A stretch of 28,196 nt of DNA from JBBPXY01 sp038200435 (GCA_038200435.1 JBBPXY010000081.1:1-28196), one strand, 5' to 3'. Counted from the first letter of the stretch, positions 20,934 to 27,870 are shown. The notes: generated by a model not told the origin, from the sequence alone. Numbers and translations are program-made.

Positions 20934-22340
20934 CTACACCTCCTGGATCTGAATCAAGCTCGTCGTCCCCGGCACGCCACTCGGCAGCCCCGCGCAGATG
21001 CCCACCCGGTCACCCGGCTGACACCAGCCCAGCTCGACCACCCGCCGCGCGGCTTCGGCGATCAGCTCCTCCGTCACCTCGAAGCGCCGCATCGAGGCCG
21101 CCTGCACGCCCCACATGAGCCCACAGCGGCGCACCGTCTCGCGCCCCGGGGACAGCGCGTAGATCGGCACCTGGGGGCGGTGGGCGGAGACCAGGCGGGC
21201 GGAGCGCCCCGACAGCGTCGGGACCACGAGGGCGGCGAGGTCGAGCTCGCGCGCCGACTCGCACAGGGAGTGGGCGATCGTGTACGCCGGGTCGCGCTCG
21301 TCGCGCCGCACGCGGCTCTCGTTCCAGCGCTCCCACTCGATACTCGGCTCGGTCTTCTCGGCGATCGCCGCCATCATCGCGACAGCCCCCACCGGGTAGG
21401 CGCCGACAGCGGTCTCCTGGGAGAGCATCAGCGCGTCGGTGCCGTCGAGGATCGCGTTGGCGACGTCGGCGACCTCGGCACGCGTGGGCCGCGAGGAGGT
21501 GACCATCGAGTCGAGCATCTGGGTGGCGGTGATCGAGGGGCGCGCCAGCTCCCCGGCCATGCGCAGGATCCTCTTCTGGACGCCGGGCACCTCCTCGATC
21601 GGCAGCTCGATGCCGAGATCGCCGCGCGCGACCATCACGCAGTCGGAGACCGTCAGGATCTCCCGCAGCGCTCCGACCGCCTGCGGCTTCTCGATCTTCG
21701 CCACCAACGGCAGGCGCGTGCGCTCGCGCACGTCGAGCACGTCCTGTGGGCTGCGCACGAACGAGAGAGCGACGAGGTCGACTCCGATCGACTCTCCGAA
21801 GGCGAGCATCGCCAGGTCCTCCTCCGGCACGGCGGGCAGGCCGGTGGTCGCGCCGGGGATGTTCAGGCCCTGGCGGGAGGCCACGGTCCCGCCCACTTCG
21901 ACGAGGGCGTCGATCTCGCACTCGGCCTCGCGTACGGCCTGCACGCGCAGCCGCACCGATCCGTCGGCCAGGTAGAGGATCTCGCCGGGTTGCACCGCGG
22001 CCGGGAGGCCCTGCCAGGTCATGGAGACGGAGCGCTGATCGCCAACCCCGTCCTGGCCGCACCGGAACGTGAGGGTGTCGCCGACACGCAACTCGATCAC
22101 GTCGTGTTCGAGCGGGCCGATGCGCAGCTTCGGCCCTGGCAGGTCCTGCAGCAGCGCTACGGGCCGCCCGGCCCGCTCGCTGGCCTTGCGCACGCGCTGC
22201 GCGTTCTCCGCGTGCTCCTCGCGCGAGGCGTGGGAGAAGTTCAAGCGGGCGACGTCCATGCCGGCCTCGACCATGCGCACGAGCACCTCGGGATCGCGCG
22301 AGGTGGGGCCTATCGTCGCGACGATCTTGGTGCGGCGCAT
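20934..22340 (-). CDS. pyk: Pyruvate kinase
   Basis: A 468-residue pyruvate kinase, normal length, catalysing the last ATP-yielding step of glycolysis. It begins RRTKIVATIGPTSRDPEVL, then MDVARLNFSHASREEH; the K+/Mg2+ and phosphate sites are seen in LQDLPGPKLRIG, VAKIEKPQAV (catalytic Lys), VARGDLGIELP, and the ITATQMLDSM active-site helix, with DGTDALMLSQETAVGAYP following. The C-terminal domain (about 345-468) is complete, with TLSGRSARLVSAHRP. The ATG at 22340 matches the family start and sits just after a TAGCGT box; the in-frame extension upstream to 22778 is antisense noise. Its terminal region faces the repeat element. Confidence 0.96.
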   Translation of the reverse strand: MRRTKIVATIGPTSRDPEVLVRMVEAGMDVARLNFSHASREEHAENAQRVRKASERAGRPVALLQDLPGPKLRIGPLEHDVIELRVGDTLTFRCGQDGVGDQRSVSMTWQGLPAAVQPGEILYLADGSVRLRVQAVREAECEIDALVEVGGTVASRQGLNIPGATTGLPAVPEEDLAMLAFGESIGVDLVALSFVRSPQDVLDVRERTRLPLVAKIEKPQAVGALREILTVSDCVMVARGDLGIELPIEEVPGVQKRILRMAGELARPSITATQMLDSMVTSSRPTRAEVADVANAILDGTDALMLSQETAVGAYPVGAVAMMAAIAEKTEPSIEWERWNESRVRRDERDPAYTIAHSLCESARELDLAALVVPTLSGRSARLVSAHRPQVPIYALSPGRETVRRCGLMWGVQAASMRRFEVTEELIAEAARRVVELGWCQPGDRVGICAGLPSGVPGTTSLIQIQEV

Positions 22341-22347
22341 GGGGCGG

Positions 22348-22353
22348 ACGCTA
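22348..22353 (-). promoter_or_regulatory. Candidate -10 box (TAGCGT) for pyk
   Basis: On the minus strand TAGCGT ends 7 nt before the ATG at 22340, predicting a leader of 0-1 nt and a promoter separate from the upstream gene. Confidence 0.5.
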
Positions 22354-22366
22354 CCGCCCGCGGCGG

Positions 22367-22726
22367 CTACGGCGCCTCGAGCTCCGGGAAGTGCTCGGCG
22401 AGATGCTCGCGCAGCACGCCGCGGATCCACGTGCGCTCGTCGCCCGACGCGAACCGCAGGCGCCCGAGCAGCTCTTTCTGGCGCTTGATCGGCACGCCCG
22501 AGATCTCCCAGCGGACGGCAAGGCGCTCGAACAGGAACTCGACCGCCCGGTGCCAGGCGTCCTCCTGCGAAAGGGGCGAACCGCTCAAGACCGCTGCGTA
22601 CTCGCGGCGCGTCGCCGGCGTCATCGCCCCGCGGAGCGTGAGCACGTTGCCCTCGGCGTCGCGGTAGTCGGAGGAGGGCGCCGCGAGGGTGTCGCTCTCG
22701 CCACGGCGGCGGCCGCGCTTGCCCAC
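22367..22726 (-). CDS. Conserved hypothetical protein (119 residues)
   Basis: A basic-start, helical protein: MGKRGRRRGESD, then DYRDAEGNVLTLRGAMTPATRREYA, EDAWHRAVEFLFERLAVRWEI, and GRLRFASGDERTWIRGVLREHLAEHFPELEAP. The pattern looks like a lineage-specific family, in my recollection common in Solirubrobacterales, without known function. Helical spacing and lack of membrane or signal segments suggest a cytoplasmic protein. The GTG start lies 106 nt inside the 3' end of the upstream SnoaL/MBL gene, in a different frame; codon content and amino-acid composition here favour this frame over the MBL tail. It lies directly upstream of the pyk promoter. Confidence 0.7.
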   Translation of the reverse strand: MGKRGRRRGESDTLAAPSSDYRDAEGNVLTLRGAMTPATRREYAAVLSGSPLSQEDAWHRAVEFLFERLAVRWEISGVPIKRQKELLGRLRFASGDERTWIRGVLREHLAEHFPELEAP

Positions 22727-23946
22727 GGCCGGGAGGTCGTCGCCGCGGCCTGCTCGAGCTGCGAGCGCACGTCACCACGGACAGGGTCGGCGTGCCCCGC
22801 CCACGCCGCGGCGGGCTCGAGGGCGGCCAGCTGGCGGATGCTCTCCCGGGCCTGCTCGGTGTCCTGGTTGAAGGCGCGATGCGGAACGCGCGCGTGGCCC
22901 TTCTTGCCCGTCTGCGGATCGAGCGTGTAGAAGCAGTCGCTCACGAGGGCGAGCCGGTCGGACTCGCGCCACAGGCCGATGAGTCCGGGCGCGTGGCCGG
23001 GAAGGTCGATCACCTGGAAGCCGGCGACGTCGTCGCCCTCCTTGACGGTGTGAGAGATCTGCACCGGCCCACCGTCCCAGTGCGTGAGGAGTCGCGGCAT
23101 GAGGAACCGGGCGTGCGCGTCGAGCTTCGAGAAATCGAAGTAGCGCTCGCCGCCGTCTTCGCTCTCGGCGTCGACCCGGTTATCGGGATGGCAGAGGACG
23201 GGCACGCCCAGGCCGGGCGCCGCGCCGCGATGGTCGGCGTGGCCGTGGCCGAGCACCACTCGCTTGATACCGCCGAGGCGCGCGCCGGCGGCCGCGACCG
23301 CCTTGGTCATCGACTCGATACCCGCGTCGAACACCGTCACGCCACCCTCGTCCTCGAGCAGGTAGACGTTCATCGTCTTCGAGGGGAAGCCGCCGCGCAC
23401 GAGCCACACGCCGTCGGCGACGCGCTCGGCTTCGGATCCGGCGAACCTCGTGGCCATCGCGGTGCGGCGGTTGAAGAGCTTGTTCATGCGCTGCTCGGTC
23501 TTCGACCCGGTGGGGGGCACCAACCCGATCTGGCGCGCCATGTCGAGGCCGTTCATGTAGGCGTCGTTGTGGTGGATCAGGCCGTCGCGCACCTGCACGA
23601 CATCGCATCCCTCGATGTCGAGGCGAGCACCCGTGGGCGCAACGCCCTCCAGCTGCCCCGGCCCTGCGAACGTGCCTTCCGCCCGCCAGCGGACCGCGCA
23701 GAGCTCGCCGTCGGTGGCGGTGGAGAGCACCCGGAACTGCATGTCCGGGATCGCGGCGAAGAGGCTCGTGAAGTAATCCCGCACGCCGGCCGGCGCATCG
23801 AGGTCGTACTGCCCGACGAAGCGGTCGATGCCGCCGGGAGACCAGCACGCGACCATGCCGTCGACGTCGCGGCGGGCGAGCGCATCGAAGTAGCGCTGGG
23901 CGACCTCCGTCACCTCGCCGGACTTGGACTCGGTGGTCGACGACAT
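22621..23946 (-). CDS. SnoaL-like domain fused to MBL-fold hydrolase
   Basis: A 441-residue two-domain protein. Residues 10-140 are an NTF2/SnoaL-like cone (VAQRYFDALARRDVDGMVACW, then QFRVLSTATDGELCAVRWRAEG and DVVQVRDGLIHHNDAYMNG), a fold used by small cyclases, isomerases and ligand-binding proteins. Residues 160-400 are a metallo-beta-lactamase fold: VFDAGI, VLGHGHADHRG (HxHxDH at 234-239), LPGHAPG (His318), SDCFYT (Asp337) and WAGHADP (His385). The last 38 residues (about 404-441) are Ala/Arg/Pro/Thr-rich and read antisense-like through the start of the next gene; they may be a run-on from a lost stop. The ATG at 23946 has a strong purine-rich site (GGAGAGGGAGAG) and separates the protein from a longer spurious frame. 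Substrate unknown. Confidence 0.82.
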   Translation of the reverse strand: MSSTTESKSGEVTEVAQRYFDALARRDVDGMVACWSPGGIDRFVGQYDLDAPAGVRDYFTSLFAAIPDMQFRVLSTATDGELCAVRWRAEGTFAGPGQLEGVAPTGARLDIEGCDVVQVRDGLIHHNDAYMNGLDMARQIGLVPPTGSKTEQRMNKLFNRRTAMATRFAGSEAERVADGVWLVRGGFPSKTMNVYLLEDEGGVTVFDAGIESMTKAVAAAGARLGGIKRVVLGHGHADHRGAAPGLGVPVLCHPDNRVDAESEDGGERYFDFSKLDAHARFLMPRLLTHWDGGPVQISHTVKEGDDVAGFQVIDLPGHAPGLIGLWRESDRLALVSDCFYTLDPQTGKKGHARVPHRAFNQDTEQARESIRQLAALEPAAAWAGHADPVRGDVRSQLEQAAATTSRPWASAAAAVARATPSRRPPPTTATPRATCSRSAGR

Positions 23947-23987
23947 GCGCGCTCTCCCTCTCCTCGTTTCTCCGCTGCGAAGCCGGA

Positions 23988-23997
23988 AGTCTAGTCT
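23988..23997. promoter_or_regulatory. Bidirectional promoter core: TAGTCT / TAGACT sharing one TA
   Basis: AGTCTAGTCT holds TAGTCT on the plus strand (23992-23997, ending 8 nt before the GTG at 24006) and TAGACT on the minus strand (23993-23988). Both use the TA at 23992-23993. The plus transcript would have a leader of about 2 nt, the minus transcript about 35 nt with a Shine-Dalgarno site. Confidence 0.5.
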
Positions 23998-24005
23998 CAC
24001 TCGGA

Positions 24006-25010
24006 GTGCCCGCACCCCCCGCCCGTCGCCGCGAGGCAGGGCGCGGCGAGCGCGTGCTGCCGGGCGTCTGGCGGCTGCGCTTGCCGCTCCCCTGGCCCGG
24101 CGTTCCCCACGGCAACGCCTTCGCCATCGCGGCGGGCGACGGCGTCGTGCTCTTCGACACCGGCATGAGCGAGCCGGGCTCGCTGGCCCAACTCGAGCGC
24201 GCACTTGCCCAGGTCAACCTGCGCCTCGAGCACGTGCGCCTGCTCGTCTGCACCCACGCGCACTCCGACCATTACGGACAGGCGGCGCCGATCCTCGAGC
24301 GGGCCGGGTGCGAGCTCTGGATGCATCCCAATTACGCGCACTCGACGCAGACGGCTCAGGATCCCGAGCAGGCGCTGCAGCGGCGCGTCGAGGTCGCGCG
24401 CCAGAGCGGCGTGCCGGAAGAGCCGCTCGTCGCCTACGCCGAATCCCGCCGCGGGCAGAACTTCGGCATCGCCGAGGTGGTGATGCCCGACCGGCCGCTG
24501 GTCGAGGGCGTTGAGGTGTCGACCGATCTCGGGACGTTCACCGTCATCGAGACGCCCGGTCACGCGCCCTCGCACGTGAGCCTCTACCAGCCCGAGCGCC
24601 AGCTCTTGATCTCCGGCGATCACCTCCTCGGCCGCGTCTCCCTCTACTACGACTACGGCTGGACGCCCGATCCGGTCGGCGAGTTCTTGAGCTCGCTTGA
24701 CAAGGTCGACGCCCTCGATGCGCGCCTCTGCCTGGCCGGCCACGGCAAGCCGTTCACCGACGTCCATGCGCATGTGGAGGCCAACCGGGAGCTCGTGGCC
24801 GATCGGCTGGACGCCGCGTCCAGAGCCTTGGCTGAGAAGCCGCTGACTGCCTTTGAGGCGGCCGGGCAGCTGCACGGCGAGCGGTTCACGCAGGCCACTG
24901 CGGGGTGGTTCCTCCCCGAGACGCTCTGCAACCTCACGCATCTCGAGGCGACGGGACGGGCACGCCGGCTGCCCGGCGACCCCGAGCGCTGGGAGCTGGC
25001 CGGGCCGTAA
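24006..25010 (+). CDS. MBL-fold hydrolase (LACTB2-like architecture)
   Basis: A 334-residue metallo-beta-lactamase-fold protein. Core motifs: VVLFDTGMS (about 47-55), THAHSDHYGQ (83-92; His84, His86, Asp88, His89), ETPGHAPSHVSLY, LISGDHLLG (Asp ligand) and LAGHGKPF. After the hydrolase core, residues about 255-330 form a helical winged-helix-like tail (ANRELVADRLDAASRALAEK to LTHLEATGRARRL), as in LACTB2-type MBL proteins. LACTB2 relatives include endoribonucleases and thioesterases, so substrate is open. The GTG at 24006 is accepted because of the TAGTCT box 8 nt upstream; a GTG near 24053 would also keep the core. It is divergent from the SnoaL/MBL gene. Confidence 0.85.
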   Translation: MPAPPARRREAGRGERVLPGVWRLRLPLPWPGVPHGNAFAIAAGDGVVLFDTGMSEPGSLAQLERALAQVNLRLEHVRLLVCTHAHSDHYGQAAPILERAGCELWMHPNYAHSTQTAQDPEQALQRRVEVARQSGVPEEPLVAYAESRRGQNFGIAEVVMPDRPLVEGVEVSTDLGTFTVIETPGHAPSHVSLYQPERQLLISGDHLLGRVSLYYDYGWTPDPVGEFLSSLDKVDALDARLCLAGHGKPFTDVHAHVEANRELVADRLDAASRALAEKPLTAFEAAGQLHGERFTQATAGWFLPETLCNLTHLEATGRARRLPGDPERWELAGP

Positions 25011-25038
25011 GTGGGGCGATCCGCACGGTCGAGCGCAC

Positions 25039-25066
25039 CATTTGGGGGTCCAGGGGCTACCAAATG
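25039..25066. promoter_or_regulatory. Inverted repeat CATTTGG/CCAAATG upstream of metF
   Basis: Two perfect 7-bp half-sites separated by 14 nt lie 40-67 nt upstream of the metF -10 box and 28 nt after the preceding stop. It could be an operator for metF or a weak terminator of the MBL gene; the AT-rich half-sites stand out in this GC-rich DNA. Confidence 0.35.
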
Positions 25067-25105
25067 CTGCGAGAGACCGCGGGGAGGGGCCACGCTCGGG
25101 CCTCC

Positions 25106-25111
25106 TAAACT
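25106..25111 (+). promoter_or_regulatory. Candidate -10 box (TAAACT) for metF
   Basis: TAAACT ends 6 nt before the GTG at 25118, exactly the spacing expected when transcription starts at the G of the start codon. There is no Shine-Dalgarno site. Confidence 0.55.
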
Positions 25112-25117
25112 GCCCGC

Positions 25118-26053
25118 GTGCGTATCGACGAGATCCTCGCTCGCGGCGAAGGCCCCATCTTCTCCTTTGAGTTCTTCCCTCCCAAGACGGAGGAGGGCGA
25201 GCGCAACCTGTTCGCGGCCCTCGACGCGCTGAGGCGCCTCGAGCCCGCGTTCGTCTCGGTCACGTGGGGAGCGGGCGGATCGACTCGCGAGAAGACGATC
25301 GGCATCGTCTCGAAGATCCGCGAGACGCACGGGCTCGACGCGATGGCGCACTTCACCTGCGTGGGCGCGACGAAGGACGACCTGCACGCCTCCCTGCGCC
25401 AGATGAAAGCCGCAGGAATCGACAACGTGCTTGCCCTGCGGGGCGACCCACCCGAGGGGCAGGACAGGTTCGTCGCCACGGAGGACGGGCTCGCCTACGC
25501 GACCGACCTTGTGCGCCTCGTCTCGGATTCGTATGACTTCTGCGTGGTCGGAGCGGCCTACCCGGAGATCCACCAGGAGGCGAACGGCGACCGCGAGACC
25601 GATCTCGCCCACCTCAAGGAGAAGGTGGAGGCCGGCGCCAAGGTTCTCATCACCCAGCTCTTCTACGACAACGCGGCGTACTTCCGGTTCGTGAACGAAG
25701 CGCGCGCCGCCGGGATCGAAGTTCCCATCGTGCCGGGCATCATGCCGGTGACGAACGTCGATCAGATCAAGCGGATCACCAAGATGTCAGGCGCGAAGTT
25801 CCCCGACGAGCTGGTGGAGGCCCTCGAGGAGCGGCGCGATGAGCCCGAGGCGGTGGTCGAGCTCGGCGTGGCCTACGCGACCCTCCAGTGCGCGGAGCTG
25901 CTCGCCCAGGGTGCGCCCGGGATCCACTTCTACACGCTCAACCGCTCACCGGCCACGCGCGCGATCCTCTCGGCGCTGAAGCTGCACAAGCCGTGGGAGC
26001 GTAAGCCGGAGGCCGAGAACGCCGATCCGGTGGGCGCCCCCGCGCGCTCCTAG
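25118..26053 (+). CDS. metF: Methylenetetrahydrofolate reductase
   Basis: A 311-residue flavoprotein reducing 5,10-methylene-THF to 5-methyl-THF for methionine synthesis. It starts with GPIFSFEFFPPKTEEGERNL (catalytic Glu18 in FEFFPPKT), then FVSVTWGAGGSTREKTIGIV, MAHFTCVGATKDDL, DNVLALRGDPPEG, a FCVVGAAYPEIHQEA block (FAD and folate region), AKVLITQLFYDNAAYFRFV and IPIVPGIMPVTN-like spacing, all typical of MetF. The GTG start fits both homology and the -10 box. The stop shares a CTAG with the convergent gene. An inverted repeat upstream may regulate it. Assignment is confident. Confidence 0.96.
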   Translation: MRIDEILARGEGPIFSFEFFPPKTEEGERNLFAALDALRRLEPAFVSVTWGAGGSTREKTIGIVSKIRETHGLDAMAHFTCVGATKDDLHASLRQMKAAGIDNVLALRGDPPEGQDRFVATEDGLAYATDLVRLVSDSYDFCVVGAAYPEIHQEANGDRETDLAHLKEKVEAGAKVLITQLFYDNAAYFRFVNEARAAGIEVPIVPGIMPVTNVDQIKRITKMSGAKFPDELVEALEERRDEPEAVVELGVAYATLQCAELLAQGAPGIHFYTLNRSPATRAILSALKLHKPWERKPEAENADPVGAPARS

Positions 26054-26331
26054 TCCCGCGGCTCGACCTTCAGACCCTGGGCCACCGCCGTTTGCCCGTT
26101 GCGCTCGTAGCGGATGTCGACGGTGTCGTTGCGCCCGTAGGTGCCGATCCCCCAGAACCCGAGGAACCAGGCCATCGGCCCGAGCTTCTCCTGTTGCACG
26201 ACCGGCCGCGAGAATTCGAGCGCGCCACCGCGGATCTCATAGTCGCGCCCGGCCACCTGCGGAACGGCGTTCATGTAGACCTCGAAAGGTGGGTTGACGC
26301 CCGGTGGGAGGGCGACTCGGTACGCGGGCAC
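26050..26331 (-). CDS. Small conserved hypothetical protein
   Basis: A 93-residue, beta-rich protein with MPAYRVALPPGVNPPFEVYMN, then YEIRGGALEFSRPVV, LGPMAWFLGFWGIGTYGRND and TVDIRYERNGQTAVAQGLKV. A conserved pattern of this kind (a 'grounded' beta domain with a Trp/Gly-rich central loop) occurs in many actinobacteria, without assigned function. The central hydrophobic stretch is short and Gly-rich, so a membrane segment is uncertain. The GTG start coincides with a predicted transcription start downstream of a CATAAT box. It is divergent from the metalloprotease gene and ends convergently with metF in a shared CTAG. Confidence 0.72.
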   Translation of the reverse strand: MPAYRVALPPGVNPPFEVYMNAVPQVAGRDYEIRGGALEFSRPVVQQEKLGPMAWFLGFWGIGTYGRNDTVDIRYERNGQTAVAQGLKVEPRD

Positions 26332-26337
26332 GCCCTC

Positions 26338-26343
26338 ATTATG
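26338..26343 (-). promoter_or_regulatory. Candidate -10 box (CATAAT)
   Basis: On the minus strand CATAAT, one mismatch from TATAAT, ends 6 nt before the GTG at 26331, so transcription should start at that G. Confidence 0.5.
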
Positions 26344-26358
26344 CGCCGCCCACCCGTC

Positions 26359-26364
26359 TAGCCT
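26359..26364 (+). promoter_or_regulatory. Candidate -10 box (TAGCCT) for the YgjP-like gene
   Basis: TAGCCT ends 10 nt before the GTG at 26375 (leader about 4 nt). It argues against the longer start at 26294, which would lie upstream of it. Confidence 0.45.
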
Positions 26365-26374
26365 GGCCCGTTCC

Positions 26375-27028
26375 GTGACCGAGATCGCCTACCGCATACG
26401 CCGCTCGGATCGCGCGCGCGGCGTGCGGGTCACCGTCGATCCCGAGCAGGGGGTCGAGGTGGTACTCCCCCGGCGCGCGTCAGAAGGAGCGGCCCGCTCC
26501 GCCGTCCGCGAGCTGACGCCGTGGATCGAGCGCCAGCAGCGCAGGCAGGCAGAGGCTCGCGCCCACGTTGCGCCCAGCGCCGGATCGGTCCCCTATCTCG
26601 GTCAGGAGCTGCGTCTCTCGCCCCAGCCCGGACGCACCCGCGTGCACCGCCGCGGCGACGAGCTCCTCGTGCCCGAAGGCGACTATCGCCCTGCCCTCGA
26701 GCGGTGGTATCGCCGTAGGGCCCACGCCGAAGTGGCTCCGCGGCTGGACGCGGTGTGCGCCGCCCTCGGCCGCCCCTACTCTCGCCTGACCATCCGCGCT
26801 CAGCGCACGCGCTGGGCCAGCTGCTCGGCTGACGGCGCGATGAGCTTCAACTGGCGCCTGCTGCTGGCCCCCGATGAAGTGCTCGACTACGTGGTCTGGC
26901 ACGAGGCCTGCCACCTGATCGTCCGCGACCATTCGCCGCGCTTCTGGTCGCTCGTGGCCCAGCACCGTCCCGGCTACAAGGCGCAAGTCGCGTGGTTGCG
27001 CCGGCACGGAGCAGGCCTGCATCTGTAG
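26375..27028 (+). CDS. YgjP-like zinc metalloprotease (DUF45/M48-type)
   Basis: A 217-residue protein of the YgjP/WLM-type family. The zinc-binding HEACH (176-180, within VVWHEACHL) and the third ligand His186 (RDHSPRFW) are visible, preceded by the family block TIRAQRTRWASCSADGAMSFNWRLLL. The N-terminal half (about 1-120) is beta-rich with many arginines. It is presumed to be a cytoplasmic metallopeptidase; physiological substrates are unknown. The chosen GTG start (26375) drops 27 upstream residues that read through the divergent promoter region. It is followed by the decayed toxin-antitoxin module. Confidence 0.88.
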   Translation: MTEIAYRIRRSDRARGVRVTVDPEQGVEVVLPRRASEGAARSAVRELTPWIERQQRRQAEARAHVAPSAGSVPYLGQELRLSPQPGRTRVHRRGDELLVPEGDYRPALERWYRRRAHAEVAPRLDAVCAALGRPYSRLTIRAQRTRWASCSADGAMSFNWRLLLAPDEVLDYVVWHEACHLIVRDHSPRFWSLVAQHRPGYKAQVAWLRRHGAGLHL

Positions 27029-27041
27029 CCCAGTGAGGTGT

Positions 27042-27054
27042 GCACGGCCCGTGC
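27042..27054. promoter_or_regulatory. Palindrome GCACGG-C-CCGTGC, possible antitoxin operator
   Basis: A perfect 6-bp palindrome with a one-base centre lies just upstream of a TAAGAT box (27064-27069), at about -28 from the predicted start. The position suits an autoregulatory operator of a toxin-antitoxin module. Confidence 0.35.
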
Positions 27055-27063
27055 TGCGCTGTG

Positions 27064-27069
27064 TAAGAT
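27064..27069 (+). promoter_or_regulatory. Candidate -10 box (TAAGAT) of the relict antitoxin
   Basis: TAAGAT ends 6 nt before the GTG at 27076, the same register as the leaderless genes in the window. It implies that the relict antitoxin once began at this GTG. Confidence 0.4.
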
Positions 27070-27075
27070 TGCGGC

Positions 27076-27335
27076 GTGAGTAGCGGATCGCACACAGGCT
27101 GAACATCACGCTTGACGGCAAGCGCGCGGAGAAGCTCGCGCGCCTCGCTTAGCGCACCCACGTACAGGAGGGCACGCTTGCGCGATCGCTGCTGATGACC
27201 GCGCTTGATGAGACGGATGTGGACGCGGCCCGGATAGTCGACCTGCTCGACGGCATCCCCGGCGCGTACGAGCGCGCGCAGCTTGGGGTTCGCCAGGCGG
27301 CCTCCGGCGGGACCGTGTCTCTCGACGAGCTGTAG
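27076..27335 (+). pseudogene. Decayed ribbon-helix-helix antitoxin
   Basis: No intact frame exists here, but one frame from about 27087 to 27335 reads as an RHH-type antitoxin: LNITLDGKRAEKLARLA, an in-frame TAG at about 27150, then RTHVQEGTLARSLLMTALDE, DLLDGIPGAYERAQLG and SGGTVSLDEL followed by TAG. The GTG at 27076 with its -10 box is in another frame; removing two bases from the CACACAGG run near 27091-27098 would join SSGSH to RLNITL. Two lesions (a CA-dinucleotide slippage and an amber codon) therefore explain the loss. The toxin gene starts 4 nt after its stop. Sequencing error at the dinucleotide is possible, but the in-frame stop is independent evidence. Confidence 0.7.
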
Positions 27336-27338
27336 GGC

Positions 27339-27542
27339 GTGGCCCGCGTCGAGCTGAGCGTCGCCGCGATCGAGGATCTCGACGCGCTCATCCGCACACA
27401 CAGTCTGCCGGACGAGACGACGATGCGTGTTCGCGAGTCGCTCCGCGCGCTCGAGCGCATTCCGCGCCTCGGGCCAGAACTACATGGCCGGTGGGACGCG
27501 CGATCTTCATCGGCGCCACTCAGCCCTTCACCGCTCGCCTGA
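27339..27542 (+). pseudogene. Truncated RelE/ParE-type toxin
   Basis: A 67-residue remnant beginning MARVELSVAAIEDLDALIRT, then RVRESLRALERIPRLGPELHGRW, typical of the N-terminal half of RelE/ParE-family toxins, which are usually about 85-100 residues. After GRW the expected beta-strands (a FRFILGPW-type block) are missing and the sequence passes directly to DARSSSAPLSPSPLA, which resembles the usual DARSS C-terminal segment. An in-frame internal deletion of roughly 30 codons is the simplest reading, so it is probably inactive. It overlaps the 3' end of the convergent gene by 23 bp. With the broken antitoxin upstream it forms a relict type II TA module. Confidence 0.65.
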
Positions 27543-27870
27543 GCGCATCCCCAGGAGTCTCGCGGTCCTTAGGCTCGACGACGGTGCGCTGAAGCCGGCC
27601 CGTCCACGCGGCGGTCGACCCGTCGCCGCGCACGTCGAGCCCGGCGCGCACCGCAGGCAGCAGGCGGCCCGGTCCGCTGACCTCGATTCGTGCCGATACC
27701 TGCGCGGCGGGCGCGTACTCGCGGACCTTCAGGTCGACCGTCGGTGCGGTCGGGCCCAGCACGGCCTGGCCGGCGTGACGCTCGGCCGAGTCGAGCGCCT
27801 CATCGAGGGTGGCGTGGCGCTCGCGGGCGACCCTGCCCTTCACCCGCACCGTCGTCGTCCACTGCGACAC
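27520..27870 (-). CDS. Conserved hypothetical protein (116 residues)
   Basis: A soluble protein starting MSQWTTTVRVKGRVARERHA, with DEALDSAERHAGQAVL, VDLKVREYAPAAQVSARIEV, then GRLLPAVRAGLDVRGDGSTA, WTGRLQRTVVEPKDRETPGD and ALRRAVKG at the end. Alternating charged and hydrophobic residues suggest a small alpha/beta fold, and the repeated VRVKGR and LDVRG strands suggest a duplicated beta unit. I do not recognise a named family. The GTG start is preceded by TAGGCT ending 7 nt upstream, within 28 bp of the GNAT stop, so it may have its own promoter. The composition gives no sign of transfer. Confidence 0.7.
   Translation of the reverse strand: MSQWTTTVRVKGRVARERHATLDEALDSAERHAGQAVLGPTAPTVDLKVREYAPAAQVSARIEVSGPGRLLPAVRAGLDVRGDGSTAAWTGRLQRTVVEPKDRETPGDALRRAVKG

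Noticed and set aside
20898..22667. Plus-strand 589-codon frame opposite pyk
   Set aside because: Antisense to pyruvate kinase, His/Arg/Asp-rich with no domain.
22341..22778. N-terminal extension of pyruvate kinase
   Set aside because: Arg/Pro-rich residues overlap the 119-residue gene; family homology and the TAGCGT box support the ATG at 22340.
24205..24260. Possible tRNA or other structured RNA in GC-rich stretches
   Set aside because: No T-loop GGTTCGA-type motif with matching acceptor stem was found anywhere in the window by eye.
25118..25120. Methionine-related riboswitch before metF
   Set aside because: The 107-bp spacer shows no S-box or cobalamin-type core, and the -10 box leaves no room for a leader.
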